Source: Nitrospirota bacterium
GTDB lineage: Bacteria > Nitrospirota > CAKKRA01 > 9FT-COMBO-42-15
DNA length: 7,826 nucleotides
Assembly (NCBI GenBank): GCA_016214425.1
Contig: JACRON010000194.1
Coordinates: 1-7,826, forward strand
Reading direction: 5' to 3'
Positions 1-5,311 of the stretch are shown here, in pieces. The number at the start of each line of letters is the position of its first letter. The stretch's first letter is position 1. The notes under the pieces were generated by a model. It searched no databases and was not told the origin of the DNA. It saw only the letters and a list, made by a program, of their open reading frames with translations. A program made the position numbers and the translations under genes.

Positions 1-2
1 CT

Positions 3-704
3 TTAGCAGAGCATGAGGCTGAAACCCGTGCAAGGGTAAAGGCAGCGACAAGATACCCCATAATTGTTATTGCAGCAACAGTTATTGCCTTTGTTGTGCT
101 TTTGACCTTTGTTGTGCCGCGATTTGTAGAAATCTATGCCAATTTTAAAGGGACACTCCCCATGCCAACCCGAATCTTGATATGGCTTAACAAATTTACC
201 AAAGCCTACTGGTATTTGATAATAGCAGGTATTGCCAGCCTGATATTTGGGGTCCGCTGGTATATAAATACAGAGGATGGAAGGCTGAGATGGGACAATA
301 TAAAATTAAGGCTGCCAATATTTGGTCCCATTTTTTTAAAGGTAGCAATGTCAAGGTTTACGAGGCTCTTTGCATCGCTTGACAGAAGCGGCCTTCCAAT
401 CTTGCAGATACTTGATATACTTTCTTCAACAATAGGCAATAAAATAATATCAAGGATTATTAATAATGTAAGCGACAGCGCACGCTCTGGCAAGGGACTT
501 GTTCATCCCATGCAGGTAAGTAAGGTGTTTCCGCCAATAGTCACCCGCATGATCGCAGTAGGCGAGGAGACAGGAAGGATGGATGAGATGCTGGTGAAGA
601 TTTCTGATTATTATGATACAGAAGTGGAATATGCAATCAAAAATCTCTCAACCATGATTGAGCCGATACTTATAGTTATTATTGGCGGTATGGTCCTCTT
701 TTGA
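3..704 (+). CDS. pilC: Type IV pilus inner-membrane platform protein PilC, 5'-truncated, ended by an in-frame TGA
   Basis: The open frame enters from the left edge, so about the first 40% of a normal PilC/GspF protein (roughly 400 residues) lies outside. 233 residues are visible. They show a membrane segment (about residues 18-39), a second one (about 78-95), then a complete-looking second T2SSF domain with the motif GEETGRMDEML and the C-terminal run IEPILIVIIGG. PilC is the polytopic platform protein on which the pilus ATPases act; PilC is preferred over GspF because pilS, pilR and pilins follow. The visible frame stops at TGA 702-704 in the middle of the last membrane helix. The same frame continues with 17 codons that look like the family's normal end. 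The gene is therefore nonsense-mutated, read through, or carries a sequence error. Confidence 0.9.
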   Translation, partial: LAEHEAETRARVKAATRYPIIVIAATVIAFVVLLTFVVPRFVEIYANFKGTLPMPTRILIWLNKFTKAYWYLIIAGIASLIFGVRWYINTEDGRLRWDNIKLRLPIFGPIFLKVAMSRFTRLFASLDRSGLPILQILDILSSTIGNKIISRIINNVSDSARSGKGLVHPMQVSKVFPPIVTRMIAVGEETGRMDEMLVKISDYYDTEVEYAIKNLSTMIEPILIVIIGGMVLF

Positions 705-758
705 GCTTTGGGTATATTCCTCCCTATGTGGGATATGATTTCGTTGATTAAAAAATAA
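705..758 (+). other. In-frame remainder of pilC after the TGA
   Basis: In the frame of pilC, with no indel, the codons after the TGA read ALGIFLPMWDMISLIKK and end at TAA 756-758. This matches the expected end of a PilC/GspF protein: the second half of the last membrane helix, a proline, and a short basic tail. The stop is thus a single-codon event such as TTA or TTG to TGA, not a frameshift. The real stop lies 3 bases before the next gene's ATG. Confidence 0.8.
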
Positions 759-761
759 TAT

Positions 762-1241
762 ATGATTTTTGTTAATATAAATAACCCCTCACCCTATCCC
801 TCTCCCCTAAGGGGAGAGGGGACAAGTAAGATTCCCTCTCCTCAGTGGGGAGAGGGGAAGGGTGAGGGGGGTCTTGGCGTTATAGATACAGTAATTGTTG
901 TTCTGATTATTTCTGTATTTATAGGCGTATTTATCCCAAGATACTATCGGTTAGCCAAAGAGGCACAGGAGACGCAGCTTAAAGCAGAATTGAACAATAT
1001 CAGGATGTCGCTGGACTTATATAAATTGCATAACAGCGAATATCCAAAAGACCTTCGCGAATTAATAACAAAAAAATATATGGCGCCATATAAAGAGGGC
1101 ACGATATTTAAAGAAGAATACCTGAAGACCCGCAGCCTTGATGAAGATGGTTATCCATTAGACCCATTTAATAATAGATTTAAGTACGACCCAAATACAG
1201 GAAGGGTTGCATCTGCCACCCCGGGATATGAAAAGTGGTGA
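762..1241 (+). CDS. Pseudopilin / prepilin-like protein (GspG-like) with repeat-encoded leader
   Basis: A 159-residue protein. Residues 38-60 form a hydrophobic helix of pilin type that begins LGVID and continues VIVVLIISVFIGVFIPRYY, followed by an amphipathic helix rich in charged residues and a small C-terminal domain with YPKDLREL, DGYPLDPF and YDPNTGRV, as in GspG-type pseudopilins. Gly37 would be the -1 residue for prepilin peptidase and Asp42 sits at +5 in place of the usual Glu. Residues 9-37 are encoded by a palindromic repeat (SPYPSPLRGEGTSK and IPSPQWGEGKGEGG). ATG 762 is the only usable start upstream of the helix; it has no Shine-Dalgarno sequence and lies just after the ancestral pilC TAA, suggesting translational coupling. 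It probably is a minor subunit of the pilus machine. The 3' end overlaps pilS by 4-7 bases. Confidence 0.8.
   Translation: MIFVNINNPSPYPSPLRGEGTSKIPSPQWGEGKGEGGLGVIDTVIVVLIISVFIGVFIPRYYRLAKEAQETQLKAELNNIRMSLDLYKLHNSEYPKDLRELITKKYMAPYKEGTIFKEEYLKTRSLDEDGYPLDPFNNRFKYDPNTGRVASATPGYEKW
785..871. repeat. Palindromic repeat, family A, inside the pseudopilin leader
   Basis: Two hairpins (arms CCCTCTCCCC/GGGGAGAGGG at about 799-820 and a similar pair at 834-856) lie between outer inverted ends CCCCTCACCCT and AGGGTGAGGGG. The same design recurs at 2697-2769 and 4399-4521. The whole unit is open in the pseudopilin frame and encodes most of its leader. Confidence 0.85.
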
Positions 1242-2737
1242 GGACATTGAATCTCGGAGCTATTAAAAGCACAATACTCTATTTATCAAGAAAGAGAATA
1301 GAGCTTAGCCTGATAATCTTTATTCCCGCCTTCCTTGCCCTCTTTGCCTTTGGCTCTGCCTATATTGTGCAGGATATGATTTTTACCAGTCTAAATAAAA
1401 ATATCATTCCTATATCTGATATAACATCTGCAAGAGGCAATGTAAATATTGTTTTATTGGTCAGCACACTAACAGCAATAATTACCGGCCTTATCCTTGC
1501 CTATTCCATCCTCCTGCCAATAAAGAGGATATTAAGGTCCTTAGCCGTCAGCCATCAGCCGTCATCTGCCAGCGAAACCCTTCAGGACAGTATTCTCGGA
1601 AGGGATTTCAGCCTGATGGTTACATCCCTTAATAAGTATGTTGACATCTTAGAGAGTATGTCAGGCGGGATTATTACTGTCAACAGCATCGGTGTTGTAA
1701 CAACCATAAATCCTTCTGCTGAGATGATACTCGGGTGCAAATCAGAAGAACTTATAGGAAGGACGATAGAGGACATCGTTAAAAATAATCCCCCTTTACT
1801 AAAGGGGGAAACAGGGGGATTACATAAGGGCGGATTAAGCGACTTCCAAAAGATTGTCTATGATTCATTAAGGGACAAGAGGGTCTATTCCTCTGAGGAG
1901 ATAAATATAGTAACAAAGGACAACAGGCATGTTTCCTTAGGCGCTACTACATCCCTTCTTAAAGGCAGGGAAGGCGCGGTAACAGGCATTGTTGTAAATT
2001 TTAAAGACCTAACGAGGATAAAGGATATCCACAGGCAACTGCAGAGGGCGGACAGGCTGGCAAGCCTCGGCGGAATTGCAGTAGGTGTTGCTCATGAGAT
2101 CAGGAATCCCCTCGGCTCAATCAAGGGCCTTGCCCAGCTTTTGTCAGAGGAATTAAAAGGCAGTGAAAGGGCAAAATACATAGATACTATTATCAGTGAA
2201 GTAGAAAGATTAAATGTTGTTGTTGAAAATCTCTTAAACCTTGCGCATCCTGATAAGGTCAGCATGAGATTATGCAGTATCAATGAAATCCTTCATAATA
2301 CAGTAGGGCTTTCAAAATATTATATTGGAGAAAAGGATATACAGATATTGGAGGAATATGATGAATCAATTCCAAAGATTATAGTTGAAGGGGAGAGGCT
2401 CTATCAGGCATTTTTAAATATACTTATTAACGCTGTTCAGGCAATAGACAAAAAAGGAAAGATATGGGTTAAGACTAAAATGCAGGATAATTCTATCTTT
2501 ATTGATTTGAGCAACAGCAATTCCTATATTAAACCAGATGTGATTGAACATATCTTTGACCCATTTTATACCACAAAGGAAAAGGGCACAGGCCTCGGCC
2601 TTGCAATAACCCATCAGATTATTGCTTTAAACAAGGGGACAATATCTGTTGTGAGTGATGAGAAAGGGACCCATTTTTATATTAATCTGCCGGTTGCCCC
2701 TCAACCCGACCTTCTCCCCATAGGGGAGAAGGGGTAA
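1235..2737 (+). CDS. pilS: Sensor histidine kinase PilS
   Basis: A 500-residue membrane kinase that likely controls pilin transcription by phosphorylating the downstream regulator. Two membrane helices (about 25-46 and 71-93) flank a short outer loop, fewer than the six of Pseudomonas PilS. A PAS domain follows (about 133-258), then the H-box AHEIRNPL with His287, the N-box LINAVQAI with Asn399, the F-box FDPFYTTK and the G2 box GTGLGL (451-456). The G1 box lacks its usual DxGxG: the region reads DLSNSNSYIKPD. Repeat-derived peptide occurs at three places: LAVSHQPS after helix 2, PPLLKGETGGL inside PAS, and the last 12 or so residues. The start is GTG 1235 or GTG 1238; the latter gives a GTGA overlap with the pseudopilin stop. 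Both lack a strong ribosome site, so coupling is likely. Confidence 0.93.
   Translation: MVRTLNLGAIKSTILYLSRKRIELSLIIFIPAFLALFAFGSAYIVQDMIFTSLNKNIIPISDITSARGNVNIVLLVSTLTAIITGLILAYSILLPIKRILRSLAVSHQPSSASETLQDSILGRDFSLMVTSLNKYVDILESMSGGIITVNSIGVVTTINPSAEMILGCKSEELIGRTIEDIVKNNPPLLKGETGGLHKGGLSDFQKIVYDSLRDKRVYSSEEINIVTKDNRHVSLGATTSLLKGREGAVTGIVVNFKDLTRIKDIHRQLQRADRLASLGGIAVGVAHEIRNPLGSIKGLAQLLSEELKGSERAKYIDTIISEVERLNVVVENLLNLAHPDKVSMRLCSINEILHNTVGLSKYYIGEKDIQILEEYDESIPKIIVEGERLYQAFLNILINAVQAIDKKGKIWVKTKMQDNSIFIDLSNSNSYIKPDVIEHIFDPFYTTKEKGTGLGLAITHQIIALNKGTISVVSDEKGTHFYINLPVAPQPDLLPIGEKG
1544..1564 (+). repeat. Three tandem heptamers GCC(G/A)TCA in pilS
   Basis: GCCGTCA, GCCATCA and GCCGTCA follow one another without a gap. 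The 21 bases add seven codons in frame (within LAVSHQPSSA) right after membrane helix 2, where a HAMP-like linker should begin. Confidence 0.75.
1787..1838 (+). repeat. Palindromic repeat, family B, in the PilS PAS domain
   Basis: The core CCCCCTTTACTAAAGGGGG is followed by AAACAGGGGGATTA and then a decayed half copy (AAGGGCGGATTA). It is read in frame as PPLLKGETGGL then HKGGL. Other family B copies lie at 2779-2812, 2906-2941, 4155-4188 and 5252-5294. Confidence 0.88.
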
Positions 2738-2769
2738 AGATGAGCGGGAGAGAGGGTTAAGGGGAGGGG
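2697..2769. repeat. Palindromic repeat, family A, across the pilS stop codon
   Basis: Outer inverted ends CCCCTCAACCC and GGGTTAAGGGG enclose the hairpin CTTCTCCCC/GGGGAGAAG. The element supplies the final residues of PilS (APQPDLLPIGEKG) and its TAA at 2735-2737. Confidence 0.82.
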
Positions 2770-2778
2770 TATGCTTCT

Positions 2779-2812
2779 TTCCCCCTTTACTAAAGGGGGA
2801 TACAGGGGGATT
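2779..2812 (+). repeat. Palindromic repeat, family B
   Basis: Core CCCCCTTTACTAAAGGGGG identical to the copy in pilS, followed by ATACAGGGGGATTA. It is intergenic, between pilS and pilR. Confidence 0.85.
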
Positions 2813-2836
2813 ATAGGTTGGACATCTCATTATGTA

Positions 2837-2905
2837 ATCTCCCCTAACCCCTCTTTAAGAAAGAGGGGAACACACCCCTTTATCCCCTCTTAATAGAGGG
2901 GAAAG
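2837..2905 (-). repeat. Two family B-like palindromic units in reverse orientation
   Basis: The first unit has arms CCCCTCTTT/AAAGAGGGG preceded by TCCCCTAA; the second has CCCCTCTT/AGAGGGG preceded by CCCCTTTAT. Here the short G/C tail comes before the hairpin, so both are the reverse complement of the orientation at 2779-2812. Confidence 0.75.
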
Positions 2906-2941
2906 TTTCCCCCTTTGAAAAAGGGGGATTAAGGGGGATTT
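2906..2941 (+). repeat. Palindromic repeat, family B variant
   Basis: CCCCCTTTGAAAAAGGGGG then ATTAAGGGGGATT. With 2697-2905 it fills nearly the whole 254-base gap between pilS and pilR. I see no convincing promoter or terminator in this gap. Confidence 0.82.
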
Positions 2942-2948
2942 TAAGACT

Positions 2949-2974
2949 GTAGGCGCGGTTTAAACCGTGCCTAC
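2949..2974. repeat. Palindromic repeat, family C, before pilR
   Basis: Arms GTAGGCGCGGTTT and AAACCGTGCCTAC are inverted repeats with one mismatch and no spacer. The same design (GTAGG.GC..GTTT/AAAC..GCC..CTAC) recurs at 4564-4590 and, more loosely, at 4670-4694. Confidence 0.8.
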
Positions 2975-2991
2975 AAAAAATAAGGTGTAGG

Positions 2992-4374
2992 ATGAATTCA
3001 GTAATTAAAATCTTAATAGCCGACGATGAGGAGTCCATGCGTTTTTTCTTATCAGAGATGATAAAGAAAGAGGGCTATCTTTTTGAAACTGCTGTAGACG
3101 GCGGGGATGCACTCAGCAAGATTAAAGGCAGCAGCTTTGACATTGCAATCCTTGATCTTAAAATGCCAAAGCTCAGCGGCATGGAGCTTCTTTCAGAATT
3201 AAAGAAGGTGTCTCCAGAGACAGTTGTAATTATAATAACAGCCCATGGAACACGCAATATTGCAATAGAGGCGATAGAGAAAGGGGCATACGACTATTTT
3301 ACAAAGCCATTTGATGTAAATGAGATGAGGATTGTAATAAAAAGGGCAGTTGAAAAGATCGGGCTTCAAAAAGAGATTAAATGCCTCAAAGAATCTCTTA
3401 CTGAAAGATTCGGTCTTGGCAACATAATCGGAGACAGTCCGCCTATGCAGAAGGTGTATGACCTTGTCAAAAAGATTGCTGATACAGATATTACAGTATT
3501 AATCACAGGCGAAAGCGGAACAGGAAAAGAGCTTATTGCCCAGACGATACATTATATGAGCAACAGAAAGGATAAGCCCTTTGTAAAGGTGAACTGTGCA
3601 GCAATACCTGAAACGCTATTGGAGGAAGAGCTATTCGGCCATGAAAAAGGCGCATTTACAGGCGCACATCAGCAAAAGCCCGGAAAGTTTGAGCTCGCAA
3701 ACAACGGCACCGTGTTCCTTGATGAGATAGGAGACATGACCCTCTCTACGCAGACAAAAATCCTCCGTGTTATTCAAGAGAGGGAGTTTGAAAGAATAGG
3801 GGGCATAAAGCCGATAAAGGTTGATGTAAGGCTTATTGCTGCAACAAACATGGACTTGATGAAATCTATATCTGAAGGCAGGTTCAGAGAGGAATTATAC
3901 TACCGCTTAAATGTTATGCCGATTCATCTTCCGCCATTAAGGGAAAGGCAGGGCGATATCCCCTTATTGGCAGAGCATTTTATTAAAAAATATAACAAAT
4001 GTTTTAATAAAAATATTAAGGGAATAATGCCCGAAGCCAATGATATCCTCCTAAAATATGACTGGCCCGGCAATATCAGGGAACTTGAAAATCTGATACA
4101 AAGGTGCGTTGTCCTTGCAAAAGATGAGATAGGCGCGGAGATAATCTCCCTCTGCCCCCCTTTGCTAAAGGGGGGTGAGGGGGGATTATTTGAGGAGGCT
4201 GAGGAACTGCCAATGTTAAAGAGGGCTGAAAAGGGGAGGGAGGAGCTCGAAAAAGAGATGATACTTGAGGCGCTAAATAAGGAAAAGTGGAAAAGAGAGG
4301 AGACTGCCAAGAGGCTTAAAATCAGCAGAAAGAGCCTTCATAATAAGATGAAAAAGTATGGGCTGCTGGGATAA
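2992..4374 (+). CDS. pilR: Sigma-54-dependent response regulator PilR
   Basis: A 460-residue NtrC-family activator. The receiver domain (about 5-118) has acidic Asp11/Asp12, phosphoacceptor Asp55, Thr83 and Lys105. The AAA+ domain (about 143-375) has Walker A GESGTGKE (173-180), the sigma-54 contact loop GAFTGA (220-225), Walker B VFLDEI (241-246) and WPGNIREL (358-365). A Fis-type helix-turn-helix (about 434-457) ends the protein. It should oligomerise when phosphorylated by PilS and drive open-complex formation at the -24/-12 promoters of the two pilin genes downstream. The linker before the HTH carries a repeat-derived peptide, CPPLLKGGEGGL (388-399). The start ATG 2992 has AAGGTG at 2982-2987. 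All catalytic residues are present. Confidence 0.95.
   Translation: MNSVIKILIADDEESMRFFLSEMIKKEGYLFETAVDGGDALSKIKGSSFDIAILDLKMPKLSGMELLSELKKVSPETVVIIITAHGTRNIAIEAIEKGAYDYFTKPFDVNEMRIVIKRAVEKIGLQKEIKCLKESLTERFGLGNIIGDSPPMQKVYDLVKKIADTDITVLITGESGTGKELIAQTIHYMSNRKDKPFVKVNCAAIPETLLEEELFGHEKGAFTGAHQQKPGKFELANNGTVFLDEIGDMTLSTQTKILRVIQEREFERIGGIKPIKVDVRLIAATNMDLMKSISEGRFREELYYRLNVMPIHLPPLRERQGDIPLLAEHFIKKYNKCFNKNIKGIMPEANDILLKYDWPGNIRELENLIQRCVVLAKDEIGAEIISLCPPLLKGGEGGLFEEAEELPMLKRAEKGREELEKEMILEALNKEKWKREETAKRLKISRKSLHNKMKKYGLLG
4155..4188 (+). repeat. Palindromic repeat, family B, in the PilR linker
   Basis: CCCCCCTTTGCTAAAGGGGGG then TGAGGGGGGATTA. It is read in the same frame as the pilS copy, giving PPLLKGGEGGL between the AAA+ domain and the DNA-binding domain. 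Confidence 0.88.
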
Positions 4375-4398
4375 GGTTTACCTTGCGGACATTTTAGT

Positions 4399-4521
4399 CA
4401 CCCTCCCCTTTATCCCCTCCCATCACGGGAGGGGAAATAAAAATGATTCCCTCTCCCCTTGCGGAGAGGGACAAAAATATTCCCCTCTCCCCTTTGGGGA
4501 GAGGGTCAGGGTGAGGGGGAA
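4399..4521. repeat. Composite family A repeat with three hairpins downstream of pilR
   Basis: Outer inverted ends TCACCCTCCCC and AGGGTGAGGGG enclose three stems: CCCCTCCC/GGGAGGGG (4414-4434), CCCTCTCC/GGAGAGGG (4449-4470) and CCCCTCTCCCC/GGGGAGAGGG (4482-4505). No T-run follows, so this is not a standard terminator, although it could stabilise the pilR mRNA end. Confidence 0.82.
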
Positions 4522-4563
4522 TGGGTAAGAATGGTTACATTTTGGGTAAAGATATACACAAAA

Positions 4564-4590
4564 TAGGGGCAGGTTTTAAACCTGCCCCTA
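4564..4590. repeat. Perfect palindrome, family C
   Basis: Arms TAGGGGCAGGTTT and AAACCTGCCCCTA pair perfectly around a single T. It lies in the pilR-pilA gap, just before the sigma-70-like promoter. Confidence 0.85.
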
Positions 4591-4596
4591 CATCCC

Positions 4597-4624
4597 TTGA
4601 CATATAAAAAATGCCTGATATACT
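4597..4624 (+). promoter_or_regulatory. Sigma-70-like promoter upstream of pilA
   Basis: TTGACA (4597-4602), a 16-base spacer, and TATACT (4619-4624) give a perfect -35 and a 5/6 match at -10. Transcription would begin near 4631, at the tandem 9-mers, and could give basal pilin expression or a short RNA. This rests on sequence match only. Confidence 0.5.
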
Positions 4625-4630
4625 TAATAG

Positions 4631-4657
4631 CATATTGAACATATTGAAAATATTGAA
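4631..4657 (+). repeat. Three tandem 9-mers CATATTGAA, candidate activator site
   Basis: CATATTGAA, CATATTGAA and AATATTGAA are exact head-to-tail copies, about 55-80 bases upstream of the pilA -24 element, a normal place for an enhancer bound by a PilR-type activator. One more AATATTGAA (5222-5230) lies just before the second pilin's -24 element. A role in PilR binding is inference. Confidence 0.5.
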
Positions 4658-4669
4658 AATCATCTAATT

Positions 4670-4694
4670 GTAGGGGCGAACCTTGTGTTCGCCT
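4670..4694. repeat. Family C-like palindrome next to the sigma-54 promoter
   Basis: GTAGGGGCGAAC and GTTCGCC(T) form a 7-bp stem (4675-4681 with 4687-4693) around CTTGT. It ends 15 bases before the -24 element, between the tandem 9-mers and the promoter. Confidence 0.65.
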
Positions 4695-4709
4695 AATAAA
4701 AGTTTACTT

Positions 4710-4725
4710 TGGCATAAACATTGCA
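4710..4725 (+). promoter_or_regulatory. Sigma-54 (RpoN) promoter of the first pilin gene
   Basis: TGGCATAAACATTGCA fits the consensus TGGCAYRNNNNTTGCW at every fixed position, with GG at 4711-4712 and GC at 4723-4724 separated by 10 bases. Transcription should start near 4735-4737, giving a very short leader with AGGAGGT. The nearby PilR is a sigma-54 activator. Confidence 0.9.
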
Positions 4726-4740
4726 ATATCTTAAAAGTGA

Positions 4741-4747
4741 AGGAGGT
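4741..4747 (+). promoter_or_regulatory. Shine-Dalgarno sequence that fixes the start of the first pilin
   Basis: AGGAGGT lies 6 bases before ATG 4754. An in-frame TTG at 4721 would extend the protein by 11 residues, but it lies inside the -12 element and so upstream of the predicted transcript start. Confidence 0.85.
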
Positions 4748-4753
4748 TTGAAA

Positions 4754-5209
4754 ATGGTAAAAAATGAAAAAGGCTTTACATTAATTGAATTAATTGTAGT
4801 AATTGTTGTCCTTGGTATCTTGGCAGCCTTTGCCTATTCCCGTTATACTACAGCGGTAAGGGATGCAAGGATATCTGCTGTTAATGGTGTAGCAGGTGGT
4901 CTTCGCAGTGCTGTTGCATTAGTTCAGGGGCAATATCTAATCACTGGCACAAATCCAGTGACAATGTATGATACCACAACTGTAGCGGTTGGAACAGTAG
5001 GAGCCGCAGCAGGTGTTCCAACAGGTGCTGTTGCTGGCATTGGCAATGCTATGCGACAGGATCTATCCGTAGCCGGTTCAGGTTGGACAGTAGCTTATGT
5101 TGCTGGTGGTATATCTACATTTCGTCCAACCCCGCCGAATCTTGCAACCTGTCAGGCGGCTTATACTGATACAAACGGTAATGTAACAACAGCGACAGGT
5201 GGTTGTTAA
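4754..5209 (+). CDS. pilA: Type IV major pilin PilA (first copy)
   Basis: A 151-residue prepilin with a six-residue basic leader plus Gly7: cleavage between Gly7 and Phe8 gives mature FTLIELIVV with Glu at +5 (residue 12). A hydrophobic helix follows (to about residue 33), then the polar half-helix and an Ala/Gly/Thr/Val-rich globular domain. Cys133 and Cys151 are placed like the disulfide pair that closes the D-region of type IVa pilins. It would be processed by prepilin peptidase and polymerised by the PilB/PilC machine. Start ATG 4754 is set by its ribosome site and by the promoter. It is the first gene after pilR and is probably the main PilR target. It shares its leader and helix sequence closely with the next gene, at DNA level too, but not its globular domain. 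Confidence 0.93.
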   Translation: MVKNEKGFTLIELIVVIVVLGILAAFAYSRYTTAVRDARISAVNGVAGGLRSAVALVQGQYLITGTNPVTMYDTTTVAVGTVGAAAGVPTGAVAGIGNAMRQDLSVAGSGWTVAYVAGGISTFRPTPPNLATCQAAYTDTNGNVTTATGGC

Positions 5210-5232
5210 TTATAAATAGAAAATATTGAACA

Positions 5233-5248
5233 GGGCATTAGCCTTGCA
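5233..5248 (+). promoter_or_regulatory. Sigma-54-like promoter of the second pilin gene
   Basis: GGGCATTAGCCTTGCA has GG (5234-5235) and GC (5246-5247) with exactly the 10-base gap of the first promoter. It differs from TGGCAYRNNNNTTGCW at the first T and at R. Transcription would start near 5259, inside the repeat that follows. Confidence 0.65.
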
Positions 5249-5251
5249 ATA

Positions 5252-5294
5252 AATCCCCTATCCCCCCTTTTCTAAAGGGGGGATAGGGGGGATT
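5252..5294 (+). repeat. Palindromic repeat, family B, in the leader of the second pilin
   Basis: Arms TCCCCTATCCCCCCTTT and AAAGGGGGGATAGGGGGGA form an almost perfect long hairpin around a short loop. It lies between the sigma-54-like promoter and the ribosome site AAGGAGGT (5298-5305), so it would be most of the 5' leader of the mRNA. For transcripts from the first pilin promoter it would be an intercistronic hairpin. Confidence 0.85.
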
Positions 5295-5311
5295 AATAAG
5301 GAGGTAAAAAA

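Noticed and set aside
702..704. Alternative genetic code with TGA as sense codon
   Set aside because: TGA ends the pseudopilin, second pilin, nucleotidyltransferase and HEPN genes at natural positions, three of them in start-stop overlaps.
702..758. Selenocysteine insertion at the pilC TGA
   Set aside because: No selenocysteine is known at this site in PilC/GspF and I see no convincing hairpin right after the TGA; a hydrophobic residue is expected here.
2697..2991. CRISPR array
   Set aside because: The repeats are palindromes of different families in different orientations and lack regular unique spacers.
3924..4310. 128-residue reverse-strand open frame
   Set aside because: It lies opposite the conserved AAA+ and Fis parts of pilR, is serine-rich as expected of an antisense shadow, and contains the reverse reading of a family B repeat.
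4399..4521. Terminator or riboswitch after pilR
   Set aside because: The stems are strong, but there is no T-run, and the sequence is a copy of the family A repeat found elsewhere, even in coding sequence.
4721..4753. TTG start giving an 11-residue longer first pilin
   Set aside because: The TTG is part of the sigma-54 -12 element and is not transcribed; ATG 4754 has an ideal ribosome site and gives a normal six-residue leader plus Gly.
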